Assembly (NCBI RefSeq): GCF_000974805.1
Contig: NZ_BBQZ01000007.1
Span: forward strand, 1 to 64,000
DNA: 64,000 nt
Direction: 5' to 3'
Source: Demequina salsinemoris
Lineage (GTDB): Bacteria > Actinomycetota > Actinomycetes > Actinomycetales > Demequinaceae
Below are positions 41,325-50,271 of this stretch, piece by piece. Each line of letters opens with the position of its first letter. Positions within the stretch are counted from its first letter, which is position 1. The notes under the pieces were generated by a model. It did not search any database. It saw nothing but the letters and a program-made list of their open reading frames with translations, and was not told the origin of the DNA. The position numbers and the translations under genes are program-made.

Positions 41325-41696
41325 TCAGACCAGAGGCAGCAGATGCGTCAGGTCCGCGCGCTCGCCCGAGGCCTGGAGAGCGCCCGAGGAGAGTGCGTCG
41401 TCCCAGGCGAGCGAGCCAGTCGCGAGCGCGAGCCAGGTGGCGGCGTCCGTCTCGATCACCGCGGGCGGGGTGCCGCGGGTGTGCGTGGATCCCTCGATGC
41501 ACTGGACCGCGCCGAACGGCGGCACGCGCACCTCGACCGAGCGGCCGGGCGCACGCGTGCCGAGCTCCTCGAGCGCGTACCTCACTGCGGTCGCGAGCGT
41601 CGTGCGGTCGACGGCGGCGCCGGATTCGACGCCGGCCCGCCACGCCTCGACGGCGCCGCGGCCGGCCGCGACCGGGATGCGCCGGCGGGGAGCCAT
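41325..41696 (-). CDS. sterol carrier (SCP2-like) family protein next to purL
   Basis: The 123-residue protein matches the actinobacterial sterol-carrier-like family. Recognisable parts are LATAVRYALEELGTRAPGRSVEVRVPPFGAVQCIEG, then HTRGTPPAVIETDAATWLALATG and the final SGERADLTHLLPL. Its ATG overlaps the purL stop (TGATG). The lipid-binding role is only inferred from the fold. The constant linkage to purL in actinobacteria suggests a link to purine synthesis or just operon history. Confidence 0.85.
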   Translation of the reverse strand: MAPRRRIPVAAGRGAVEAWRAGVESGAAVDRTTLATAVRYALEELGTRAPGRSVEVRVPPFGAVQCIEGSTHTRGTPPAVIETDAATWLALATGSLAWDDALSSGALQASGERADLTHLLPLV

Positions 41697-44023
41697 CAGG
41701 CGAAGCGCTCGGGGAGCGTGGCCTTCCAGGCGTCCTCGATCTCGGACAGCGGCAGCGCGAACAGGCCCTGGAACTCGAGCGCGGCCTCGGAGCGGGACTC
41801 GCGGTCGTAGGTCACGCCGACGCGCAGCGCGGGCACGCCGCGCGCCTCGAGCATCGCGGTCCAGCGGGGCTCCTCGGTGCGCGGCACCGAGACGAGCACA
41901 CGGCCCTGCGACTCGGACAGCAGCGCCTGCGCGGCGGTCACGCCGTCGCGCTTGCAGACCTCGTCCACGACGATGCGGGCGCCCACGCCGTAGCGCAGCG
42001 CGCCGAGCGCGGCGGCGGCGACGAGGCCGCCCTCGCCGACCTCGCGCGCGGCATCGATCAGGCCGTCGCGCGACGCCGACACCATGACCTCGGCGAGCGT
42101 CTTCTCGTACGCGTAGTCCACGACCGGCGGAAGGCCGCCCAGGTGACCCTGGAGGGCGGCGAACTGCGAGCCGTCGAGCTCGTCGCGCGTGGTGCCGAGC
42201 AGGTAGAGCACCTGTCCGCCCTCGCGCCAGCCCGACGGGGTGGCGCGCGTGACGTCGTCGAAGACGCCGAGGACGCCGACGATCGCGGTGGGGTTGATCG
42301 ACGAGTCGATCTTCCCGGGCTCGCCCGTGCCGTTGTACAGCGAGACGTTGCCGCCCGTGACGGGGACCTCCATCGTCTGGCACGCGTCGGCGAGGCCGCG
42401 GATGGCCTCGGCGAACTGCCACATCGAGTCGGGGTCCTCGGGCGAACCGAAGTTGAGGCCGTCGGTGATCGCGACCGGGGTCGCGCCGGCGATAGCGACC
42501 GCGCGGTACGCGGCGGCGAGCGACTGGCCCGCGCCGTTGTACGGGTCGAGCTTGGTGTAGCGGTCGTTCGAGCGGGTGGCGATCGCGACGCCGCGGTTCG
42601 TGGCCTCGTCGACGCGGATGACTCCGACGGTGTCGGGGCGGGCCATCGCGGTGTTGCCCTGGACGTAGCGGTCGTACTGGCTCGTGACCCACGAGCGGTC
42701 CGCGAGGTTCGGGGACGCGAGCAGCTCGACGGCCGCGGCGCGCAGCTCGTCGGGGTCCTCGGGAAGCGACGGCGCGTGGTCGGCCTGCAGCGCGTCCATC
42801 CAGGCGGGGCGCGCGTAGGGGCGGTGGTAGGTCGGGCCCTCGTGGGCGACCGTGCGCGGGTCGACGTCGACGATGCGCTGGCCGTGATGGTCGATCGTGA
42901 GGCGACCGGAGTCGTTGACCTCGCCGACCACTGCGGTCTCGATGTCCCACTTGCCGGTGATGGCCAGGAACTCGTCGAGCTTTTCGGGCGACACGACCGC
43001 CATCATGCGCTCCTGCGACTCCGACATGAGGATCTCGCCGGCGTTCAGGGTGGGGTCGCGCAGCAGGACGTCGTCCAGCCACACGTGCATGCCGCCCGAG
43101 CCGTTGGACGCGAGCTCCGACGTGGCGCACGAGATTCCCGCGGCGCCCAGATCCTGGATGCCGGTCACGACGTCGGCCGCGAACAGCTCGAGGCAGCACT
43201 CGATGAGCACCTTCTCCATGAACGGGTCGCCGACCTGGACCGAGGGACGCTTGGCGGGCACGCCGTCCTCGAACGTCTCGGACGCGAGGATCGAGGCTCC
43301 GCCGATGCCGTCGCCGCCCGTGCGGGCGCCGAACAGGACGACCTTGTTGCCCACGCCCTCGGCGGAGGCCAGGTGGATGTCCTCGTGCTTCATGATGCCG
43401 ACGCACAGGGCGTTGACCAGGGGGTTTCCCTGGAAGCACGAGTCGAAGACCACGCCGCCGCCCACGTTGGGCAGGCCGAGCGAGTTGCCGTAGCCGCCGA
43501 CGCCGGAGACGACGCCGTGGACCACGCGGGCGGTGTCGGGGTGGTCGATCTCGCCGAAGCGGAGCTCGTCCATGACGGCCACGGGGCGCGCGCCCATCGC
43601 GAGGATGTCGCGGACGATGCCGCCGACGCCGGTCGCGGCGCCCTGGTAGGGCTCGACGTAGGACGGGTGGTTGTGGGACTCGACCTTGAACGTCACGGCC
43701 CAGCCGTCGCCGATGTCGACGACGCCCGCGTTCTCGCCGATGCCGACCATGAGGTGCTTCTTCATGTCCTCGGTGGTCTTCTCACCGAACTGCTTGAGGT
43801 GCACCTTGGAGGACTTGTACGAGCAGTGCTCCGACCACATGACGGAGTACATCGCGAGCTCCGCGGCGGTGGGACGGCGGTCCAGCAGGGAGACGATGCG
43901 GTCGTACTCGTCCGCCTTGAGGCCGAGCTCGGCCCAGGGCATCTCCTCGTCCGGCGTCGCGGCGGCGTTCTCGACGGTGTCGGGCACGTGCGCGGGCGCG
44001 GCAGGGGTGGTGGTCTCGGTCAT
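41696..44023 (-). CDS. purL: phosphoribosylformylglycinamidine synthase subunit PurL
   Basis: The 775-residue protein is the small, PurQ/PurS-dependent type of PurL. It converts FGAR to FGAM with ATP and ammonia from glutamine. Recognisable motifs are [15 protein letters not shown] (active-site histidine), [44 protein letters not shown] and [13 protein letters not shown]. Both PurM-like halves are present. No purQ or purS is in the window, so they must lie elsewhere. It is followed by the coupled SCP2-like gene. Confidence 0.97.
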   Translation of the reverse strand: MTETTTPAAPAHVPDTVENAAATPDEEMPWAELGLKADEYDRIVSLLDRRPTAAELAMYSVMWSEHCSYKSSKVHLKQFGEKTTEDMKKHLMVGIGENAGVVDIGDGWAVTFKVESHNHPSYVEPYQGAATGVGGIVRDILAMGARPVAVMDELRFGEIDHPDTARVVHGVVSGVGGYGNSLGLPNVGGGVVFDSCFQGNPLVNALCVGIMKHEDIHLASAEGVGNKVVLFGARTGGDGIGGASILASETFEDGVPAKRPSVQVGDPFMEKVLIECCLELFAADVVTGIQDLGAAGISCATSELASNGSGGMHVWLDDVLLRDPTLNAGEILMSESQERMMAVVSPEKLDEFLAITGKWDIETAVVGEVNDSGRLTIDHHGQRIVDVDPRTVAHEGPTYHRPYARPAWMDALQADHAPSLPEDPDELRAAAVELLASPNLADRSWVTSQYDRYVQGNTAMARPDTVGVIRVDEATNRGVAIATRSNDRYTKLDPYNGAGQSLAAAYRAVAIAGATPVAITDGLNFGSPEDPDSMWQFAEAIRGLADACQTMEVPVTGGNVSLYNGTGEPGKIDSSINPTAIVGVLGVFDDVTRATPSGWREGGQVLYLLGTTRDELDGSQFAALQGHLGGLPPVVDYAYEKTLAEVMVSASRDGLIDAAREVGEGGLVAAAALGALRYGVGARIVVDEVCKRDGVTAAQALLSESQGRVLVSVPRTEEPRWTAMLEARGVPALRVGVTYDRESRSEAALEFQGLFALPLSEIEDAWKATLPERFA

Positions 44024-44217
44024 GGGAGAAAGTCCTCACGGGAGTGTGTCCGGCGATGGATTACCTCCTCAGCGTACCCGCGCGCGCGGCGCCCAGGCGT
44101 CCGCGAGCCCCGCCGACCCGGTTCGTCCAGGGGTGATGGCACGCATCCGCGCGGGAACTCGGCGCGCGGGGCCGTCCCGCTTCCGCGCCTCGGCTCAGCC
44201 CGCGCGGGCGCGGAGGG

Positions 44218-44646
44218 TCAGCCCGCCTCGGCGTGCGGCGCCGCGAGCGCGGCGACCGCGTCGCGCGCGGTGCGCAGCACGTCCTCCCACACGCGGCCGG
44301 GCGCGGTCACGTGAAGGTGCAGGCCACCCTCCCAGGTGTAGCCGTCGGATCCCACCCGCTCCGCGATCGCGGGCGCGAGGTCGGCGAAGGCGTCCCCGAG
44401 CGCGACGGGCGCCTGCTCGGAGATCAGCAGGACGTGAGTGCGGCCCTCGAGACGCGACGTGCCGCAGTCGGAGATGAAGGCGCGCACGCCCGCGACCGGG
44501 TGAGTGCGGTTCTCGAGCGCCTCGCCGGGGTGCCTCCCGGGCAGCGCTGCGAGCGGCGCCCCCGTCTCGACGCCGGGACTCCACTGCGCATCGTCCTCGA
44601 GCGCGCCCGCGAGCGCGGCGAGAAGCGCGTCGTCGTCGCCGTCCAT
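44218..44646 (-). CDS. hypothetical protein
   Basis: I do not recognise this 142-residue protein. It has no signal peptide or membrane segment. Charged N-terminal residues (MDGDDDALLAALAGALEDDAQW) and a central RAFISDCGTSRLEGRTHVLLISEQ region lead to a histidine-containing WEGGLHLHVTAPGRVWEDVL segment. Codon use looks coding and it fills the space between purL and the histidine kinase. A 20-bp palindrome sits just upstream, between it and the divergent kinase gene. Confidence 0.65.
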   Translation of the reverse strand: MDGDDDALLAALAGALEDDAQWSPGVETGAPLAALPGRHPGEALENRTHPVAGVRAFISDCGTSRLEGRTHVLLISEQAPVALGDAFADLAPAIAERVGSDGYTWEGGLHLHVTAPGRVWEDVLRTARDAVAALAAPHAEAG

Positions 44647-44673
44647 ACCTCATCCTTCGTCACGAACCGGTCC

Positions 44674-44693
44674 CTCCATGAGACCTCATGGAG
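44674..44693. promoter_or_regulatory. palindromic operator candidate between divergent genes
   Basis: CTCCATGAG (44674-44682) and CTCATGGAG (44685-44693) are perfect 9-bp inverted arms with a 2-base spacer. The site is 28 bp upstream of the hypothetical gene at 44646 and 67 bp upstream of the histidine kinase at 44760, a typical place for a dimeric repressor or response regulator. Confidence 0.5.
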
Positions 44694-44759
44694 GACGAAT
44701 TCGCACCCGGTGACAATCCGGCCACGGCCAGGGACGATGCGCGGGCCTAGGGTGGCCCC

Positions 44760-45584
44760 ATGATCTGGCTCGCGTGGGTGGTCGCCGCGGGCGCCCTCGC
44801 GCTCTCGGCTCGGCTGTGGTGGCGCCTGCGCGAACAGGTGCGTCGCGGGCTCGAGCTCGAGGAGGCACGCGAGCGCGAGGCGGCCGCCGCGCAGGAGCTC
44901 GCAGCCTCGACAGAGCGAGCCAGGATCGCGCGCGAGATGCATGACGTCGTGGCCCACACGCTGTCCGTCGTGGTGGCGCAGGCCGACGGTGGACGCTTCG
45001 CGGGGCGCACGGACTCGGATGCCGCGCTGCGCAGCCTCGACACGATCGCCGACGTGAGCCGCGCCGCGTTGACCGAGATGCGCGCGCTGCTCGGCGTGCT
45101 GCGCGAAGGCGACACCGAGACGCAGATGGGCCCGCAGCCGTCCCTCGCGGACGTGCCCGCGCTCGTCGCCGCGACGCGCGAGGGCGGCCTCGACGTCAGC
45201 TACGTCACCACGGGCACCCCGCGCCCCGTGCCGATCGGCGCGGGACTGGCCGTCTACCGCATCGTCCAGGAGGCCCTCACCAACGTCCTCAAGCACGCGG
45301 GTCCGTCGCCGAAGGCGTTCGTGCAGCTCAGGTGGGAGGACGACGGGCTCACCGCCACGGTCTCGGACGACGGCCGCGGCGCGGCGGCGAGGGGCGACGG
45401 CAACGGCAACGGGATCGCGGGGATGACCGAGCGCGCGAGCGCCTTCGGGGGCTCGCTGTCCGCTGGGCCGAAGGCGGGCGGCGGCTTCCTGGTCCGCGCG
45501 CGTCTGCCCCTGGGACCGCGGGAGGGTAGCCTCACGTCATCGCCTGCCACCGCGGCCGGCCCGACCCCGGGAGAAGACGCATGA
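44760..45584 (+). CDS. NarL-type sensor histidine kinase
   Basis: The 274-residue kinase is short. One N-terminal membrane helix (about 2-22) leads straight to a HisKA_3 dimerisation domain with the phospho-histidine H61 in RIAREMHDVVAHTLSVVV. A HATPase domain follows, with N-box region YRIVQEALTNVLKHAG and GNGIAGMTERASAFGG. No extracellular sensor domain is present, so it may sense membrane state or a partner transporter. Its likely response regulator is at 46752, beyond a phosphoribosyltransferase and a toxin-antitoxin pair. It overlaps the next gene by four bases. Confidence 0.9.
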   Translation: MIWLAWVVAAGALALSARLWWRLREQVRRGLELEEAREREAAAAQELAASTERARIAREMHDVVAHTLSVVVAQADGGRFAGRTDSDAALRSLDTIADVSRAALTEMRALLGVLREGDTETQMGPQPSLADVPALVAATREGGLDVSYVTTGTPRPVPIGAGLAVYRIVQEALTNVLKHAGPSPKAFVQLRWEDDGLTATVSDDGRGAAARGDGNGNGIAGMTERASAFGGSLSAGPKAGGGFLVRARLPLGPREGSLTSSPATAAGPTPGEDA

Positions 45585-46078
45585 CCGACGAGCGTGAGGT
45601 TCTCACCTGGCAGGGCTACGGCGACGCGTCGCGCGAGCTGGCGCAGATGGTCGTGGACGACGGCTACGAGCCCGACGCGGTCGTCGCGGTCGCGCGCGGC
45701 GGCCTGCCCGTCGGCGGCGCGATCTCCTACGCGCTCGGCACCAAGGGCGTCGGCACGCTGAACGTCGAGTTCTACACAGGCATCGACGAGCGCCTGCCCG
45801 AGCCCGTCCTGCTGCCGCCGCTGCTCGACACGGACGCGATGAAGGGCCTCAAGGTGCTCGTCGCGGACGACGTCGCGGACACCGGCGAGACCCTCGCGCT
45901 CGTGAAGAAGCTCATGGAGGCGCACGCCGCCGAGGTGCGCACCGTGGTGCTGTACGCGAAGCCGCGCTCGGTGATCGATCCCGACTACGTGTGGAAGCGC
46001 ACCGACAAGTGGATCACCTTCCCGTGGTCGGCCCTGCCGCCTGTCACGCCTGGGAAGCCGCACCCCGAGCAGGGCTGA
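45581..46078 (+). CDS. phosphoribosyltransferase family protein
   Basis: The 165-residue type I PRTase has the PRPP-binding motif VLVADDVADTGETLALV near residues 89-105 and the AVARGGLPVGGAISYAL segment near 36-52. It resembles purine-salvage enzymes of the xanthine/hypoxanthine/guanine type. The base specificity cannot be read with confidence. The ATG overlaps the kinase stop (ATGA), an odd pairing with a signalling gene. It converges on the yoeB gene 20 bp away. Confidence 0.85.
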   Translation: MTDEREVLTWQGYGDASRELAQMVVDDGYEPDAVVAVARGGLPVGGAISYALGTKGVGTLNVEFYTGIDERLPEPVLLPPLLDTDAMKGLKVLVADDVADTGETLALVKKLMEAHAAEVRTVVLYAKPRSVIDPDYVWKRTDKWITFPWSALPPVTPGKPHPEQG

Positions 46079-46098
46079 CGGCGTCGTCTCACAGGCCG

Positions 46099-46371
46099 CT
46101 ACTCGTAGTGGAAGCGGCAGGCGGCGATGCGCAGCTCGTCGCCGACCACCTTGTAGACAAGTCGGTGCTCCGCGGTGATCCGCCGTGACGCGTAGCCGCT
46201 CAGGCCGTGCTTCAAGAGCTCCGGCTTGCCGAGACCAGCGTTCGGATCGCCCTCGTCGACCCCACGAATGATGTCTCGTACGAGCGCGTTGATCCGCTTG
46301 AGAAGCTTGCGGTCCGCCTGCTGCCAGTGGAGGTAGTCGTCCCACGCCGACTCGTCCCAGACGAGCCTCAC
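46099..46371 (-). CDS. yoeB: YoeB-type mRNA interferase toxin
   Basis: The 90-residue toxin aligns well with E. coli YoeB. The catalytic residues are kept: E51 (KPELLKH), R70 (ITAEHRLVY), H88 and Y89 in the terminal CRFHYE. It has a five-residue insertion near residue 40 and one extra glutamate at the end. YoeB cuts mRNA in the ribosomal A site. Its start overlaps the antitoxin stop by four bases, the usual antitoxin-first order. Confidence 0.94.
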   Translation of the reverse strand: MRLVWDESAWDDYLHWQQADRKLLKRINALVRDIIRGVDEGDPNAGLGKPELLKHGLSGYASRRITAEHRLVYKVVGDELRIAACRFHYE

Positions 46372-46622
46372 GCCTCGACCAGGTCCTGCTCCGTTCCGGC
46401 ACCGGCCTCGAGCCGCTCGATCGACGCGAGGAGGCGGCGCGCGTTCGCGGGATTCTGCAGGAGGTAGGCAGTCTCCTTGAGAGACTCGTACTCCTCGAGG
46501 GAGACGATCACCACGGGCTCGTGCCCCGCACGCGTGATGACGACCTCCTCACGGTCGTCCACGACGGAGTCGAGCACGCGCGCGTAGTTCTCACGCGACT
46601 GCGAGTACGACATGGTCTTCAT
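46368..46622 (-). CDS. yefM: YefM-type antitoxin
   Basis: The 84-residue Phd/YefM protein begins MKTMSYSQSRENYARVLDSVVDDREEVVITRAGHEPVVIVSLEEYESLKETAYLL, the family's DNA-binding half. Its C-terminal tail wraps the toxin. It neutralises YoeB and, with it, represses the pair. AAGGAGG precedes the ATG. TGTACA-type palindromes lie just upstream. Confidence 0.95.
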   Translation of the reverse strand: MKTMSYSQSRENYARVLDSVVDDREEVVITRAGHEPVVIVSLEEYESLKETAYLLQNPANARRLLASIERLEAGAGTEQDLVEA

Positions 46623-46633
46623 CTCTGCCTCCT

Positions 46634-46651
46634 TGTACAGAAAAGCGTACG
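46634..46651 (-). promoter_or_regulatory. YefM-YoeB operator (paired palindromes)
   Basis: TGTACA (46634-46639) and CGTACG (46646-46651) lie 12 bp centre to centre immediately upstream of yefM. In E. coli, YefM-YoeB binds two TGTACA-core palindromes with this same 12-bp spacing, so autoregulation by the same mechanism is well supported. A further CGTACG at 46685-46690 is out of phase. Confidence 0.75.
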
Positions 46652-46751
46652 TCCGCCCACAAGCCGCGGTCAACGTCGTTCGACCGTACGCAACCGGCGC
46701 CAGCATCGTCCCGGCATCCACAGCCGACACGGGGACCGGCATACTCTCCCC

Positions 46752-47408
46752 ATGACCATCAGAGTCGCCCTGGTCGACGACCAGCAGCTCATCCGCGCGG
46801 GCTTCCGCATGGTCGTGGACTCGCAGCCCGACATGGAGGTCGTCGCCGAGGCCGGAGACGGCGCGACTGCGGTCTCGACCTTGGTGGCCCTCGACCCGCC
46901 CGCCGACGTGGTCCTCATGGACGTGCGCATGCCCGGCATGGACGGCATCGCTGCGTGCGAGGCGCTGACCGCGTCGTCGCCGGCCCGCGTCGTCATCCTC
47001 ACGACCTTCGACCTGGACGAGTACGTCCTCGCCGCGATCCGCGCGGGCGCGTCGGGCTTCCTCCTCAAGGACGCCCCGCCCGAGGACCTGCTGAGCTCGA
47101 TCCGCACGGTGCACGCGGGGGACGCTGTGATCGCGCCGTCGTCCACGCGCCGCCTGCTGGACCGCGTCGCCGCGCTGCCCGAGCCGACCGACGACTCCCG
47201 CCTGGACGGCCTCACCGACCGCGAGCGCGAGGTGCTCACGCTCATGGCGCGCGGGCTGTCCAACCAGGAGATCTGCGCCGAGCTGTACCTCGCCGAGCCC
47301 ACCGTCAAGACCCACGTGGGCCGCGTGCTCGCGAAGCTCGGCGCGCGCGACCGCGTCCAGGCCGTCGTCATCGCGTACGAGACGGGGCTGGTCTCGCCGC
47401 ACGCGTGA
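46752..47408 (+). CDS. NarL/LuxR-family response regulator
   Basis: The 218-residue protein has a receiver domain with the phospho-acceptor D57 (VLMDVRMPGMDG), acidic pocket D9-D10, the switch threonine in ILTTF and the conserved lysine in FLLKDAP. A LuxR helix-turn-helix is at about 150-210 (LTDREREVLTLMARGLSNQEICAELYLAEPTVKTHVGRVLAKL). It is the likely partner of the kinase at 44760. TACTCT at 46742-46747 would be a -10 box giving an almost leaderless mRNA. It stands 128 bp before the ABC operon, whose upstream palindrome may be its target. Confidence 0.92.
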   Translation: MTIRVALVDDQQLIRAGFRMVVDSQPDMEVVAEAGDGATAVSTLVALDPPADVVLMDVRMPGMDGIAACEALTASSPARVVILTTFDLDEYVLAAIRAGASGFLLKDAPPEDLLSSIRTVHAGDAVIAPSSTRRLLDRVAALPEPTDDSRLDGLTDREREVLTLMARGLSNQEICAELYLAEPTVKTHVGRVLAKLGARDRVQAVVIAYETGLVSPHA

Positions 47409-47459
47409 GCCTGGCGCGGGACGCTCAGCGCCCGCCAGGACGATGCGGGACGCAGGTCC

Positions 47460-47477
47460 GTCATACCCGGGTATGAC
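47460..47477. promoter_or_regulatory. perfect 18-bp palindrome upstream of the FtsX ABC operon
   Basis: GTCATACCCGGGTATGAC is a complete palindrome centred 68 bp before the ATPase start, close to the expected -35 region (a -10-like TAGTTT is at 47524-47529). It is a strong candidate for the binding site of the adjacent response regulator. Confidence 0.6.
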
Positions 47478-47536
47478 CCCAAGTCCATCCCCCAGACCGA
47501 CGCGGGCACCGAGTGCCACTCAGTAGTTTCATCCTC

Positions 47537-48318
<782 letters not shown>

Positions 48319-48322
<4 letters not shown>

Positions 48323-50271
48323 GGCACCTCAGCTGGATCGCGGTCGGCGTCGTGGCCACGCTGTGGGGTTGGGCGATCGGGCCCGTTTGGGACGAGTCGG
48401 CCGGCATCTACAACGCGATCCTGCCGGGCTCCGTCTCGGTGGTGTTCCTCACGATCTACGCGCCGCTGCTGATCGCGCTCGGCGCGGCCGTCACCGGCAC
48501 GCTCGACGCCGCGCACCTCGCTACCCGCCGCGCGGAGCTGACCGCGCTCCACGCGCTCGGGCAGACACGCTCGTCGATCGTCGCGGGCATGGTGCGCCGG
48601 TCCGCGGCGAGGGCCGCGATCGTCGCCGGTGCCTCGCTTGTCCTCGGCGGCGCCGCCGCACAGGTGCGGCTCGCGGCGCTCGGCTGGACCTCACGCGTGA
48701 ACCTCGACTGGGGGGCCGTCGGCGAACTCGTCGCGGCGTGGTTCATGCTCGTCGTCGCCGCGACGCTCGGCACCTGGTGGGCCACGGTCTGGGCGACACG
48801 TGCGGAGTCGGCATCGCCGACCGGGCCAACGCCAGGGACGATGCCCCGGGACGTAGCTGACTCCAAGCGACGCCCACGGTGGCCATGGATCGCGCTCACC
48901 TTCGCGGTCGTGACCATCGGGACGATGCTGGTTCCCGGCATCACGGACTCGACCAGCGGCCTCGTGATCGCCCTGGGCATCGCCGCGTCCCTCTCGCTCT
49001 ACCTGCTGATCCCCGTGGTGCTCGTGTACTGGGGCTCGGGGCTCGGCAACCGGATCATCCGGCGGCTCGGCCGGGCGCTGGGAGGTGACGGCGCGACCGG
49101 GAGCGCCCGCTCGCTCGCGGCCGACGCGCTCGTGCGACCGGCGCCCCTCAGGGTCGCCGCGATCGGCGCGGTCGGCCTCGTGGTCGGAGTCACGGCCGGC
49201 GCCGGCGTCATGCTCAACGGACAGTCGGCACGCAACGCGCTCGCCTACGACATGATGCCGGACGCGGAAGTCTCGACGGTCGACTTCCTGGACGACCCCT
49301 CCCAGCCGGGCTGGACCGGCACGGGCTGGGCGCCTGCGCTGGACGAGGACATGATCACCTCGCTCGAGTCGGACAACCGCTTGGTCGTCGTGCGGACCTC
49401 GGTGCTGCGCACCGAGGAGACGCCCGCGCCTGCCGACTGGGGGCTCGGCGAGAACGACATGCAGGCCGGCGAGACCCTGATCGCGATCGAACCCGATGCC
49501 CTCGATGAGGTAGCACCCCCGGGGCTTCGGGTGACGTACCTGGACTACGGGGTGGGGATCGGTGGGGTGACGCTCGTCGCGCTCGACGGCACCGTGACCG
49601 AGCTCGACTCACCCTCCGCCACCGCGCCTTTCCTCGCCGTCGACCGCGCGTGGGCGGAAGACCAGTTCGGCGCGGCCGCAGACTCGATGCTGCTGATCTA
49701 CGCCGCGGATCCGAGCATGTCGGGCGACGACTTCGAGGCAGCATTGCTGTCGCACGACCTCGGAGACGCTGTCGTCTCGACGCCGTACTCCGACTTCGGA
49801 AGCGCCTACTCGGCGGATGGCGTCCCGATCGGGCTGCGCGACCTCACGCAGTACGGCGGCCCGTTCCTGCTCGTCGCCGTCGGCATCGTGATCGCCCTGT
49901 CGGCCGCGACCCAGCGACTGCGGGCCAGGGAGCACGCGACGCTCGTCGCGCTTGGGGTCCAGTCGGGCACGCTGCGCACCGCGGCGGCGATCGAGGCGGG
50001 CACCGTCACCGCCGTCGGCGCGGCGCTCGGGCTCGTCGCGGGCACCGTGCTCGGCACGTTCCTCTCGGCGCTCAACGGCGCGGGAGGGCTCGGCATCCGC
50101 CTCTGGAACGCCGGCTTCGACCTCGCACAGGCGCCGTGGGGTGCGTTGCTCGCCCTCGTGGTGGCCTCGGTCGCACTCGCCGCAGGACTGGCCGCGCTGA
50201 TCCGTGTGCGTGGAGAGTCGCGCACCCCTGCAGAGCAGCTGCGCGAGGCGGACAAGGCGGGCGTGCGATGA
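48319..50271 (+). CDS. FtsX-like ABC permease 1 (class A)
   Basis: This 650-residue membrane protein has an N-terminal FtsX-like block of helices (about 5-170), a central pair of helices and a large extracellular domain (about 310-500). A C-terminal FtsX domain follows (GGPFLLVAVGIVIALSAATQRLRAREHATLVALGVQSGTLRTAAAIEAGTV...). It ends in the tail TPAEQLREADKAGVR, which it shares with the next permease. Its start overlaps the ATPase stop (ATGA). Function is likely transport or force transmission at the envelope; the substrate is unknown. Confidence 0.87.

Noticed and set aside
41228..44314. 1028-codon plus-strand open frame
   Set aside because: It is antisense to purL and the SCP2-like gene; the purL motifs settle the strand.
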